Shown: positions 1 to 8,067 of the stretch, piece by piece
Position numbering within the stretch: the first letter of the stretch is position 1
Layout of the letters: the number at the start of each line of letters is the position of its first letter
From: Flavobacterium sp. LMO8
Lineage (GTDB): Bacteria; Bacteroidota; Bacteroidia; Flavobacteriales; Flavobacteriaceae
Assembly: GCF_009495755.1 (NCBI RefSeq)
Contig: NZ_WIBJ01000031.1
Span: 139,790 to 203,789 of the forward strand
Length of the DNA: 64,000 bases
Reading direction: 5' to 3'
Position numbers and translations under genes: made by a program
Notes under the pieces: model-generated
What the model was told of the DNA's origin: nothing
What the model saw: the letters and a program-made list of their open reading frames with translations, nothing else
Databases searched by the model: none

Positions 1-60
1 ATTAAAATTAATACCTAAAAAATCTTATTATTTATAAATCGTAAATTAGTTTCAAAAAAC

Positions 61-85
61 TTTATTTATAATTTGTCTAAATAAA
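61..85. promoter_or_regulatory. Inverted repeat, candidate operator of TonB receptor gene
   Basis: Eight-base arms TTTATTTA (61-68) and TAAATAAA (78-85) flank a 9-base spacer. The right half holds TTTGTCTAAAT (72-82), which recurs at 4080-4090 before the second TonB receptor gene. The repeat covers the -33 element at 73-75, so a bound protein would block transcription. Operator function is inference; AT-rich palindromes also arise by chance. Confidence 0.4.
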
Positions 86-103
86 CTTTAGTCATTATTT
101 TTG
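73..103 (+). promoter_or_regulatory. Promoter of TonB receptor gene
   Basis: TTG at 73-75, 20 bases, then TATTTTTG at 96-103 fits the Bacteroidota -33/-7 pattern TTG-N17-23-TAnnTTTG. Expected transcription start is near 108, giving a leader of about 20 bases. Confidence 0.6.
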
Positions 104-128
104 CTCCGTAGAATTAATCTAAATAAAA

Positions 129-2348
129 ATGAAATATATAATTGCCCCAATCGCAATATTAATATCAGGACTAACATTTTCTCAAGAAAAAGAAACTCAA
201 AATGATTCAGTAAAAACATTAAAAGAAGTTGTTGTTTCTGCAAATCAAATCATCGGAAGCAAATTTGAAGCGGCTAATAAAACAGGTTCGGCTTCTTACA
301 TTTCAGCGGCAGATTTACAAAAATTTAACTATACTGATATTAATCGCGTACTTAGAACCGTTACTGGTGTTAATGTTTACGAAGAAGATGGATTTGGGTT
401 AAGACCAAATATCAGTTTACGAGGAACTTCACCAGATAGAAGTGCAAAAATCACTTTAATGGAAGATAACGTTTTAATTGCTCCAGCTCCATATTCAGCT
501 CCAGCGGCTTATTATTTTCCATCAGTTGCTCGTATGAGTGCAGTTGAAATTTTAAAAGGAAGTAGCCAAATTCAATATGGTCCTTTTACAACTGGAGGAA
601 CCATTAACTTTGTTTCGGCTCCAATTCCAACCAAATTTAGCGCAGGATTTTTAACAGATTACGGAAGTTTTAACACAAGTCGTACTGTTGCAAACGTAGG
701 AATTTCAAATGAAACGGTAGGTGCTGTTGTTCAATTTTTAAACTACAATTCAGATGGTTTTAAAAATTTACCAAGTGGTGCCAATACAGGTTTTGACAAG
801 AAAGATGTAATGGCAAAATTTAGATTACAATCAAAACCAACCAGTAAAATTTATAATGCGTTAGATTTTAAAATGGTGTATGCAGAAGAAGATGCTAACG
901 AAACTTATTTAGGTTTAACAGAAGAAGATTTCAATAATTCTCCTTTCATGCGTTATGCAGGTTCTGAAAAAGATAATATCACTACTAAAAACAATCAATT
1001 TTCGGTTACACATACTTTAAAAACAAGTAACTACTTTAGTATAACTACTACGGCTTACCGTAATAAATTTGCAAGAAATTGGTACAAATTAAACGACGTA
1101 AGATTTGGCGGAACTACGTATGCAATTGATGCAATTTTAGAAGACCCTACCACAAATGCATTAGCTTTTGATTATGTAACTGGCGCTCAAAACTCACCAA
1201 ATAATGCTTTAAGAGTTCGTGCAAACAACAGAGGTTATTTAGCTCAAGGTGCTCAAACTAAAATAGATTTTCACTTTCTAACAGGTAAAGTTTACCATGA
1301 TTTAGAAGTAGGAGTTCGTTATCATAAAGACAGCGAAGATAGATTCCAATGGAATGATAGCTATGCTATGATTGATGGTTCAATGGTATTAACTACTGCA
1401 GGAACTCCTGGAACACAAGACAATAGAATTGCTTATGCAAAAGCTTTAGCAGCTCATGCTTTATACAAAATAAAATATAATGATTTAACTGTTACACCAG
1501 GAATTCGTTTTGAAACAATTGACTTATTAAATAAAAACTACGGAACGAACGATGTAAATAGAACAGGCATAAATCTTGTTACAAGAGATAATCATGTGAA
1601 AGTTTGGTTGCCAGGAATTGGAGCTAATTACAGATTCAATAATTATGTATCATTATTTGGAGGTGTTCATAAAGGATTTGCGCCACCAACAAACACACCT
1701 GGAACTGATGCAGAAAACAGTATAAATTACGAAATTGGAACACGTTATAATTATAAAAAATTCAGTGGAGAATTAGTTGTTTACTTTAATGACTACAAAA
1801 ACCTTTTAGGAAGCGATTTAGCTGCAAGTGGAGGTTCGGGAACATTAGATCAATTCAATGCAGGTGAAGCGCATGTAAAAGGAATTGAATTCTTAATCAA
1901 TTATCAAGTATTAAAAGAAGGTGGTAAATACAAATTGCCAATTACTTTCGGATATACCCTAACCGATACAGAGTTTGTAAACGAATTTGCAAGTACAGAC
2001 GGAGCTTGGGGAACAATTGAAAAAGGAGATGAAATTCCATACATTTCAAAACACCAATTTAACGCTTCAATTGCTTTAGAACACGCAAAATTTGAATTGA
2101 TTTTGGGAGCTAGATATAGTGGTGAATTTAGAACAGTTGCTGGTCAAGGTTCAATTCCAAATGAAAATTCTGTACCTAGTAATACTGTTGTTGATTTTGG
2201 TTCAAAATATAAATTCAACAAACATTTCAGTCTTACAGGAAACATCAATAACCTTTTCGATACTACGTATTTGGTTTCAAGAGTTCCAGCAGGATTAAGA
2301 CCTGGAATGCCATTTAGCGCTTCAATCGGAATTGCCGCTCAATTTTAA
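129..2348 (+). CDS. TonB-dependent receptor, FecA-like
   Basis: Outer-membrane gated channel of 739 residues that should import a ferric siderophore or similar metal chelate with TonB energy. Residues 1-18 are a signal peptide ending LTFSQ. A short stretch with a TonB-box-like KEVVVSAN (32-39) leads into a plug domain (about 50-165) with the usual NISLRGTSPDRS and EILKGSSQIQYGPFTTGG motifs. The remainder is a beta-barrel ending in aromatic AAQF, typical of barrel assembly signals. There is no N-terminal carboxypeptidase-like domain, unlike the receptor at 4102. It is monocistronic: promoter at 73-103 and terminator at 2375-2409. The plug resembles ferric dicitrate receptors, but the substrate cannot be read from sequence; the ZIP and DtxR neighbours support metal uptake. 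Confidence 0.88.
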   Translation: MKYIIAPIAILISGLTFSQEKETQNDSVKTLKEVVVSANQIIGSKFEAANKTGSASYISAADLQKFNYTDINRVLRTVTGVNVYEEDGFGLRPNISLRGTSPDRSAKITLMEDNVLIAPAPYSAPAAYYFPSVARMSAVEILKGSSQIQYGPFTTGGTINFVSAPIPTKFSAGFLTDYGSFNTSRTVANVGISNETVGAVVQFLNYNSDGFKNLPSGANTGFDKKDVMAKFRLQSKPTSKIYNALDFKMVYAEEDANETYLGLTEEDFNNSPFMRYAGSEKDNITTKNNQFSVTHTLKTSNYFSITTTAYRNKFARNWYKLNDVRFGGTTYAIDAILEDPTTNALAFDYVTGAQNSPNNALRVRANNRGYLAQGAQTKIDFHFLTGKVYHDLEVGVRYHKDSEDRFQWNDSYAMIDGSMVLTTAGTPGTQDNRIAYAKALAAHALYKIKYNDLTVTPGIRFETIDLLNKNYGTNDVNRTGINLVTRDNHVKVWLPGIGANYRFNNYVSLFGGVHKGFAPPTNTPGTDAENSINYEIGTRYNYKKFSGELVVYFNDYKNLLGSDLAASGGSGTLDQFNAGEAHVKGIEFLINYQVLKEGGKYKLPITFGYTLTDTEFVNEFASTDGAWGTIEKGDEIPYISKHQFNASIALEHAKFELILGARYSGEFRTVAGQGSIPNENSVPSNTVVDFGSKYKFNKHFSLTGNINNLFDTTYLVSRVPAGLRPGMPFSASIGIAAQF

Positions 2349-2374
2349 GAATTTTCAGTTTGTTTTAAGTTAAT

Positions 2375-2409
2375 AAAAAAGCAATCTCATTAATTTTGAG
2401 ATTACTTTT
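2375..2409 (+). terminator. Terminator of TonB receptor gene
   Basis: Hairpin with arms AAAAGCAATCTCA (2377-2389) and TGAGATTACTTTT (2397-2409), one mismatch, with T-rich sequence after it. Confidence 0.7.
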
Positions 2410-2411
2410 CT

Positions 2412-2419
2412 TATTTTTG
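2412..2419 (+). promoter_or_regulatory. -7 element of the 42-residue peptide gene
   Basis: TATTTTTG matches TAnnTTTG. It ends 4 bases before the ATG at 2424, which predicts a leaderless mRNA. No well-spaced TTG is seen upstream. Confidence 0.45.
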
Positions 2420-2423
2420 TACT

Positions 2424-2552
2424 ATGGATATACAACAAATCTTAGTTTACCTTTCTTTAGCCATAGCTGTAGGTTTTTTAGTTAAGAAATTCTTGTGGAA
2501 AAAACGTCCAAAGAAATCAAAACCTTGTGGCGACGATTGTGCTTGTCATTAA
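2424..2552 (+). CDS. Small Cys-tailed membrane peptide (FeoB-associated type)
   Basis: A 42-residue protein: a short N-terminus, one membrane helix (about residues 5-24, YLSLAIAVGFLVKKFLW), a basic stretch KKRPKKSK and a Cys/His tail, CGDDCACH. This order matches the FeoB-associated Cys-rich membrane proteins of Bacteroidota, whose C-terminal cysteines probably hold a metal. No feoB is in this window. It has its own TAnnTTTG element and lies between a metal receptor and a ZIP transporter. Its stop codon overlaps the stop of the convergent ZIP gene by four bases. The exact role is unknown; metal hand-off at the inner membrane is inference. It is easily missed by automatic annotation because of its size. 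Confidence 0.7.
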   Translation: MDIQQILVYLSLAIAVGFLVKKFLWKKRPKKSKPCGDDCACH

Positions 2553-3367
2553 CCTAAAGCCACGTCTAAAATCATCATTACAATAAATCCGCCGATAAAA
2601 CCTAAAGTAGCAATATCGGTATTTTTATCTTGTTGGGTTTCTGGAATTACTTCTTCAACAACAACGAATATCATGGCTCCAGCTGCAAAAGCTAATGCAT
2701 AGGGTAAAATTGGAGTGAAAAAAGTAACAGCAACCGCTCCAATTACTCCAAAAATAGGTTCTACAATGGCAGACGATTGTCCGTACATGAAACTTTTTCT
2801 TCTGCTCATGCCCATTCTTCGTAAAGGCATAGATACCGCAATTCCTTCAGGAAAATTTTGGATTCCAATTCCAATAGCTAAAGTAACCGCTCCTGCAATA
2901 GATGCTTCTGGAATTCCAGCTGCAACACCACCAAACAAAACTCCTACCGCTAATCCTTCTGGAATATTGTGCAACGTAATAGCTAACACTAAAAGAGTAG
3001 TTCTTTGCCATGGCGATTTCATTCCTTCGGTTTCTTTGAAATTGATGTGCATGTGAGGCAACACTTTATCCAATCCAAAAATAAATAAAGCTCCTAAAGC
3101 AAATCCAACAGCTGCCGGAATTACCTTTACAAAACCTTCTCCATGACTCATTTCGATAGCGGGTGCTAACAAACTCCAAAAACTTGCAGCCACCATTACA
3201 CCTCCTGTAAAACCAAGCATTCCATCTAAAACTACTCGATTCATCGTCTTAAAAAAGAACACAAACGAAGCGCCAAATGCTGTTAAACCCCAAGTAAATG
3301 TGGTCGCTAAAAAAGCAGCCAAAATTGGGTCAATACTTTCAAAAAAATGAATAATTGAATCAAACAT
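2549..3367 (-). CDS. ZIP family divalent metal transporter
   Basis: Inner-membrane importer of Zn, Mn or Fe, 272 residues with about eight membrane helices. Diagnostic ZIP motifs are HNIPEG (133-138) in helix IV and QNFPEG (170-175) plus VEEVIPE (237-243) in later helices; their H, N, E and D side chains form the binuclear metal site. A short loop with H and M (104-118, HMHINFKETEGMK) could sense metal. It lies 2 bases downstream of the DtxR/MntR-type regulator and is almost certainly cotranscribed with it, suggesting the regulator controls its own transporter. Bacterial relatives are ZupT-like with broad specificity, so the metal cannot be named from sequence. Confidence 0.9.
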   Translation of the reverse strand: MFDSIIHFFESIDPILAAFLATTFTWGLTAFGASFVFFFKTMNRVVLDGMLGFTGGVMVAASFWSLLAPAIEMSHGEGFVKVIPAAVGFALGALFIFGLDKVLPHMHINFKETEGMKSPWQRTTLLVLAITLHNIPEGLAVGVLFGGVAAGIPEASIAGAVTLAIGIGIQNFPEGIAVSMPLRRMGMSRRKSFMYGQSSAIVEPIFGVIGAVAVTFFTPILPYALAFAAGAMIFVVVEEVIPETQQDKNTDIATLGFIGGFIVMMILDVALG

Positions 3368-3369
3368 AA

Positions 3370-4023
3370 TTATTGTACGTATAAGTTATTAGCAATTTTA
3401 TTCGAAATCGTTAATCTTTTTCCATCGATTTCAACGGTTAATGTATCATCAAAATCTTCTTTGTCAATTACTTTAACAACTGAACCTAAAGCTATTTTTT
3501 GTTTGTCTAAGTATTTTAAAAAATCAGTAGAAGAATCTTTTACGCCAACACAATGAAACGAAGCATTAATTTCAACTTCTGATAACAATTGTTTCTCTAT
3601 TTTCTTAATCACACCTTTTGCATCAGGAATGGGATCTCCGTGTGGATCAGCAACTGGAAAACCTAAAAAAGCATCCAATTTATTTATTAATTGTTCGGAT
3701 TTAATGTGTTCCAATTCTTCTGCAATTTCGTGCACTTCATCCCAAGAAAAACCTAATTTATCTACCAAAAACACTTCCCACAAACGGTGTTTTCTCACAA
3801 TCATTTTTGCTGAATGCAAGCCTTTTTCGGTTAAGGTAACTCCTTGATATTTCTGGTAACTTACCAAATCTTTATCCGAAAGTTTTTTCATCATATCAGT
3901 TACCGAAGATGCTTTCGTATCTAGCATAGCGGCAATAGCATTGGTATTTACTCCTTTTGGAGACACTAATGATAAATGATAAATAACTTTGATATAATTT
4001 TCTTCAGAAATGGTCATAAACAA
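3370..4023 (-). CDS. DtxR/MntR-family metal-dependent repressor
   Basis: Transcription factor of 217 residues with DtxR architecture: N-terminal winged helix (about 1-65, recognition region LDTKASSVTDMMKKL), dimerisation and metal-binding region (about 66-140, with HEIAEELEHIKSEQL and DPHGDPIP), and a C-terminal FeoA/SH3-like domain (about 150-217). The family represses metal-uptake genes when loaded with Fe(II) or Mn(II). DPHGDPIP and the FeoA tail are typical of the iron/manganese branch. A second ATG two codons in (4017) starts MTISEENYIK and is the equally likely real start. It leads a two-gene unit with the ZIP gene and is divergent from the CxxC TonB receptor, so the 78-base gap can serve both directions. 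Confidence 0.9.
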   Translation of the reverse strand: MFMTISEENYIKVIYHLSLVSPKGVNTNAIAAMLDTKASSVTDMMKKLSDKDLVSYQKYQGVTLTEKGLHSAKMIVRKHRLWEVFLVDKLGFSWDEVHEIAEELEHIKSEQLINKLDAFLGFPVADPHGDPIPDAKGVIKKIEKQLLSEVEINASFHCVGVKDSSTDFLKYLDKQKIALGSVVKVIDKEDFDDTLTVEIDGKRLTISNKIANNLYVQ

Positions 4024-4033
4024 TTCATTTCGA

Positions 4034-4041
4034 CAAATATA
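4034..4041 (-). promoter_or_regulatory. -7 element of the DtxR-type gene
   Basis: Reverse strand reads TATATTTG, matching TAnnTTTG, ten bases before the start codon. No clear TTG lies at the right distance. Confidence 0.45.
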
Positions 4042-4073
4042 TATTCTTTTTTTAGATTCATAAACATTTTATT

Positions 4074-4090
4074 TTTAGTTTTGTCTAAAT
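4074..4090. promoter_or_regulatory. Candidate metal-regulator operator over the TonB receptor promoter
   Basis: Inverted repeat TTTAG (4074-4078), 6 bases, CTAAA (4085-4089). It contains TTTGTCTAAAT (4080-4090), identical to 72-82 upstream of the first TonB receptor gene. It overlaps the -7 sequence TAGTTTTG (4076-4083). Binding by the adjacent DtxR-type protein is the obvious hypothesis, but Fur or another factor is possible. Confidence 0.42.
4076..4083 (+). promoter_or_regulatory. -7 element of second TonB receptor gene
   Basis: TAGTTTTG matches TAnnTTTG, 18 bases before the ATG at 4102. Its presence here argues against the longer reading frame that opens at 3976. Confidence 0.45.
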
Positions 4091-4101
4091 TTAATTTTAA
4101 A

Positions 4102-6297
4102 ATGTTTAAAATATTTATTTATACAACTCTATTTTTTTCGCTTTTTACCTTTTCACAAAACACAATAAAAGGGAAAGTGACCGCTAATAATGAAATTTTA
4201 GCTTATGCCAATATTTATATAAAAGAACTAAACAAAGGGGTTGAAACCAATGAAAATGGTTTGTATGAAATAGCTAATATTCCAAATGGTTCTTATACAA
4301 TTATTGCTTCGTATGTTGGGTTTAGACCCGAAAGAAAAAAAGTAAATATTTCAAACGAACCAAATTATATTCTGAATTTTAACTTGATTGAAGATGCAAA
4401 TGTTTTAGACGATGTTGTTGTTTCTGGAACACTAAAACCAGTTTCAAGAATGGAAACTCCAGTACCTGTTGAAGTATATACCACTGCTTTTTTAAAGAAA
4501 AACCCAACCTCCAATATTTTTGAAGCCTTGCAAAATGTAAACGGCGTTCGACCTCAACTCAATTGCAATATTTGCAACACAGGCGACATTCACATCAACG
4601 GATTAGAAGGGCCGTATACGATGGTTACGATTGACGGAATGCCTATTGTGAGTTCACTTTCAACCGTTTATGGTTTATCAGGAATTCCGAATTCTTTGAT
4701 TGACAGAGTTGAAGTCGTTAAAGGTCCAGCTTCAAGTTTGTATGGAAGTGAAGCGGTTGGTGGTTTAATTAATATTATTACCAAAAAACCTATAAATGCA
4801 CCTTTGTTTTCAGCCGATATTTTTTCGACTTCTTGGTTAGAAACGAATGTGGATTTAGGTTTTAAAAGTAGCATTGGTAAAAAAGCGGTTACTTTAGTTG
4901 GTATCAATTATTACAATTATAATCAACCCATCGATAATAACAACGATAACTTTACCGATGTAACCTTGCAAGAACGAATTTCCATCTTCAACAAGTGGAA
5001 TTTTGAGCGAAAAAACAACAAAGAATTCACCATCGCAGGACGACTATTTTACGAAGACCGTTGGGGTGGCGAAATGCAATGGAACAAATCGTATCGCGGT
5101 GGCTCGGAAGTGTATGGTGAAAGTATATATACGAAACGTGTCGAGCTTTTGAGTAAATACCAATTACCAACAACAGAAGATATGTATTTGTCTTTTTCCG
5201 TAACGGCTCATGATCAAAATTCGGTGTATGGAAATACCATTTATTTAGCGAATCAAAAAATTGCTTTCGGACAATATACTTGGGATAAAAAATTAGAAAA
5301 TCACAATTTGTTATTGGGAGCCGCTTTTCGCTATCAATATTATAATGACAACACAACAGCAACTCTTTCGGCAGAACAAACAAAAATCTACAGCGTTTTT
5401 CTTCAAGATGAAATAAAATTAGCGGAGAAACATCATATTTTATTAGGTGCTCGATACGATTATAACAACAATCATGGCAACATTTTCACCCCGAGAATTG
5501 CCTACAAATGGAATCCAACCGAAAATGATGTCTTCAGAATCAACGCTGGAACTGGATTTCGAATTGTGAATTTATTTACCGAAGAACACGCTGCTTTAAC
5601 AGGTTCGAGAGATGTCATAATTACCGAAGATTTAAAACCTGAAACTTCGTACAACATCAATTTGAATTATTTGAAGAAAATTAGATTTGAAAACGGTATT
5701 TTTTTAGGATTTGAAACTTCGGCTTGGTATACGTATTTTAACAACCAAATTATTCCAGATTACGACACCAATCCGAACCAAATTATTTATTCCAACTTAA
5801 ATGGCTATGCGCAAACGTTAGGAATTAGCGGCAATATCGATTTGGTTACGCCTTTTGGATTGAAAGCAATTCTTGGTTTCACAATTATGGAACCTAAAAA
5901 TATGCAATACGGGGTGAGTTCAACACCTGTTTTAACGGAAAAATACAGCGCCAATTGGGCAATCACTTACGATATTCCAAAATGGTTTTTATCCATCGAT
6001 TACACTGGAAATTTATATGGACCAATGCGTTTGCCAATTTTAGGAGACTTAGATCCAAGACCTGAATATTCTCCTATTTGGAGTTTGCAAAACGTTCAAT
6101 TTACTTATAAAAAATTTCGTAGTTTTGAACTTTATGGCGGTGTAAAAAATATTTTGAATTGGACACCAAATAAAGGAACTCCCTATTTAATAGCTGGAGC
6201 AGATGATCCTTTTGGCGAAAATTTTGACGCAACTTATGTGTATGCACCCAACCAAGGAATTAGAGGCTTTTTAGGAATTCGATATACTATTTTTTAA
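4102..6297 (+). CDS. TonB-dependent receptor with carboxypeptidase-like domain and CxxC plug
   Basis: Outer-membrane receptor of 731 residues. The frame is open from 3976, but that start lies inside the divergent regulator gene and gives no signal peptide; ATG 4102 gives a clean one (MFKIFIYTTLFFSLFTFSQ). Domains: carboxypeptidase-regulatory-like beta-sandwich (about 20-95), plug (about 115-230) with the TonB-box-like LDDVVVSGT before it, then the barrel ending RYTIF. The plug contains NCNICNTGDIHING, with Cys155 and Cys158 as a CxxC pair, unusual in a domain normally free of cysteine. The plug also has IDGMPIVSS and EVVKGPASSLYGSEAVGG. It overlaps the next gene by one base (TAATG), so the two are translationally coupled. 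The metal neighbours suggest a metal substrate; this is inferred. Confidence 0.88.
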   Translation: MFKIFIYTTLFFSLFTFSQNTIKGKVTANNEILAYANIYIKELNKGVETNENGLYEIANIPNGSYTIIASYVGFRPERKKVNISNEPNYILNFNLIEDANVLDDVVVSGTLKPVSRMETPVPVEVYTTAFLKKNPTSNIFEALQNVNGVRPQLNCNICNTGDIHINGLEGPYTMVTIDGMPIVSSLSTVYGLSGIPNSLIDRVEVVKGPASSLYGSEAVGGLINIITKKPINAPLFSADIFSTSWLETNVDLGFKSSIGKKAVTLVGINYYNYNQPIDNNNDNFTDVTLQERISIFNKWNFERKNNKEFTIAGRLFYEDRWGGEMQWNKSYRGGSEVYGESIYTKRVELLSKYQLPTTEDMYLSFSVTAHDQNSVYGNTIYLANQKIAFGQYTWDKKLENHNLLLGAAFRYQYYNDNTTATLSAEQTKIYSVFLQDEIKLAEKHHILLGARYDYNNNHGNIFTPRIAYKWNPTENDVFRINAGTGFRIVNLFTEEHAALTGSRDVIITEDLKPETSYNINLNYLKKIRFENGIFLGFETSAWYTYFNNQIIPDYDTNPNQIIYSNLNGYAQTLGISGNIDLVTPFGLKAILGFTIMEPKNMQYGVSSTPVLTEKYSANWAITYDIPKWFLSIDYTGNLYGPMRLPILGDLDPRPEYSPIWSLQNVQFTYKKFRSFELYGGVKNILNWTPNKGTPYLIAGADDPFGENFDATYVYAPNQGIRGFLGIRYTIF

Positions 6298-7469
6298 TGC
6301 AACATTATCATTACATTTTCACAGGTTCAGGATTATCGGCTTTGATGACCGTTTATGAAATGCTTTTATCTGGAAAATTTGATGATAAATCTATTTTGCT
6401 AATTGATGAGAATACTAAAAAAGTAAACGATAGAACTTGGTGCTTTTGGGATGAAAACAATTTATTTGATGAAATCGTCTCAAAAAAATGGAATCAAGCT
6501 GTTTTTGCGAATAATAAATTTAATAAAGTTTTAGAATTAAAGCCTTATCAATACAAAAAAATCAATGGTTTGGATTTTTATGAATTGGTTTTCAAGAAGA
6601 TTTCCGAACACAAAAACATCCATTTTCTAAATGAAAAAGTTGTTGATTTTACAGAATTAGGTAATCATTGTATTGTAAAAACCAAAGAAGAAACCTTCAC
6701 TTGTAACAAAATTTTTAATTCAATTTACAATCCAGAAGTTGTTACGGCTCAAAATAAATTTCCTTTAATTCAGCAACATTTTATTGGTTGGTTTATCAAA
6801 AGTAAAGAAGCTGTTTTTACTCCAAATTGTGCCACTTTCATGGATTTTTCGGTGGAACAAAAAGGCAATACACGTTTTATGTATGTTTTACCAACATCTT
6901 CAACTGAAGCCTTGTTAGAATACACGCTGTTTTCAAAAGACTTACTTTTAAAAGAGGAATACGAAGCTGAAATCAAGAAATACATTGAAAATCTCGGAAT
7001 AACCGAATACGAAATCATCGAAAAAGAACAAGGCAATATCCCGATGACGTGTTATCCTTTCTGGAAACACAATACTATGAACATTATCAATATTGGTTCG
7101 GCTGGCGGTTGGACAAAAGCTAGCACAGGTTATACTTTTAAAAACGCATCCAAAAAATCAAAGTCATTAGTCCAGTTTTTAGAAAAAAGTATCTCGACTT
7201 CGCTCGATATGACAGATTTTAGAAAATTCCATAAAAAAGATAAATTTTGGTTGTATGATTTATTGTTGTTAGATATTTTAAGTTCGAAAAACGAATTAGG
7301 TTCCAAGATATTTTCTTCGATGTTTAAAAAAGGAAATTCTAACGTTATTTTTAAATTTTTAGATGAAGAAACTTCCATTTGGGAAGATTTACAGGTGATT
7401 TGGAAATGTCCAAAAGCTTTATTTATAAGAGCACTACTTAATAGAAGCTTTAATGTTAAAAAAATATAA
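6297..7469 (+). CDS. crtY: Lycopene beta-cyclase family protein
   Basis: FAD/NAD(P)-dependent cyclase of 390 residues that would close the ends of lycopene into beta-ionone rings on the way to beta-carotene and zeaxanthin-type yellow pigments. Visible motifs are the Rossmann nucleotide-binding start FTGSGLSAL (8-16), the family signature DRTWCFW (45-51), GNIPMT in the middle of the chain and IGSAGGWTKASTGYTF, the equivalent of the conserved GGxxxPTTGYS region. Its start codon overlaps the stop of the TonB receptor gene by one base. No crtB, crtI or crtZ is nearby, so it sits apart from the usual carotenoid cluster. The family call is firm; its cyclisation product is taken from relatives. Confidence 0.78.
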   Translation: MQHYHYIFTGSGLSALMTVYEMLLSGKFDDKSILLIDENTKKVNDRTWCFWDENNLFDEIVSKKWNQAVFANNKFNKVLELKPYQYKKINGLDFYELVFKKISEHKNIHFLNEKVVDFTELGNHCIVKTKEETFTCNKIFNSIYNPEVVTAQNKFPLIQQHFIGWFIKSKEAVFTPNCATFMDFSVEQKGNTRFMYVLPTSSTEALLEYTLFSKDLLLKEEYEAEIKKYIENLGITEYEIIEKEQGNIPMTCYPFWKHNTMNIINIGSAGGWTKASTGYTFKNASKKSKSLVQFLEKSISTSLDMTDFRKFHKKDKFWLYDLLLLDILSSKNELGSKIFSSMFKKGNSNVIFKFLDEETSIWEDLQVIWKCPKALFIRALLNRSFNVKKI

Positions 7470-7533
7470 TTTTCACATATCAAACTATAACAAAACTTTA
7501 TAATTGAAATTATAATAAAATTGTAATTCTCAT

Positions 7534-7541
7534 TATCTTTG
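7534..7541 (+). promoter_or_regulatory. -7 element of bacilliredoxin gene
   Basis: TATCTTTG followed by GCA matches the TAnnTTTG core. No TTG lies 17-23 bases upstream, so only the -7 half is supported. Confidence 0.45.
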
Positions 7542-7604
7542 CAAAGGTTTTTGTTTACAACAAATCTGCAATCAAAAATCGTTAATCTTAAATCATAAAT
7601 AATT

Positions 7605-8015
7605 ATGTATCCAGAAGAAATGGTAAAACCAATGCGTGCTGAATTAACAGAAGCTGGTTTTCAGGAATTATATAGCGCTGAAGCATTAGAAAATGCTTTA
7701 AAAAATGAAGGAACTACGTTAGTAGTAATCAACTCGGTTTGTGGTTGTGCAGCAAGAAATGCGCGTCCAGGAGCAAAAATGAGTTTAGATGGTGCTAAAA
7801 AACCTTCACAATTAGTAACGGTTTTTGCAGGAGTTGACAAAGATGCAGTTGATGCAGCGCGCCAACACATGTTTCCTTTTCCTCCATCATCGCCATGTAT
7901 GGCATTGTTTAAAGATGGTGAATTAGTTCACATGTTAGAACGTCATCACATCGAAGGTCGTCCAGCAGAATTAATTGCTGAAAATTTAAAAGACGCTTAC
8001 AACGAATTTTGCTAA
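7605..8015 (+). CDS. BrxA/BrxB-family bacilliredoxin
   Basis: Small cytoplasmic thioredoxin-fold protein of 136 residues, the usual length of the YphP/YqiW (BrxA/BrxB) family. It carries the characteristic CGC active site, [13 protein letters not shown], with Cys46 and Cys48. In Bacillus these proteins remove bacillithiol from S-bacillithiolated proteins; Flavobacteria also use bacillithiol, so the same role is likely but inferred. It has its own -7 element about 60 bases upstream and a strong terminator 20 bases downstream, so it is a single-gene unit. Confidence 0.9.
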   Translation: MYPEEMVKPMRAELTEAGFQELYSAEALENALKNEGTTLVVINSVCGCAARNARPGAKMSLDGAKKPSQLVTVFAGVDKDAVDAARQHMFPFPPSSPCMALFKDGELVHMLERHHIEGRPAELIAENLKDAYNEFC

Positions 8016-8036
8016 GATACTATGCTGGCATACAAT

Positions 8037-8067
8037 AAAATCCACCAAAATATTGGTGGATTTTTAT
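8037..8067 (+). terminator. Terminator of bacilliredoxin gene
   Basis: Perfect 12-base arms AAAATCCACCAA (8037-8048) and TTGGTGGATTTT (8053-8064) with a 4-base loop, then more T. The A-rich 5' side makes it potentially bidirectional. Confidence 0.85.

Noticed and set aside
2715..3056. 113-codon plus-strand frame
   Set aside because: It lies opposite the ZIP gene with all ZIP motifs intact; its translation is low-complexity and matches no family.
3976..4101. Longer N-terminus for the second TonB receptor
   Set aside because: It overlaps the divergent regulator gene and its promoter, and it would bury the signal peptide that starts at ATG 4102.
7498..7515. TTATAATT-GA-AATTATAA hairpin after the lycopene cyclase gene
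   Set aside because: Only A-T pairs and no T run; such palindromes are expected by chance in this AT-rich DNA.
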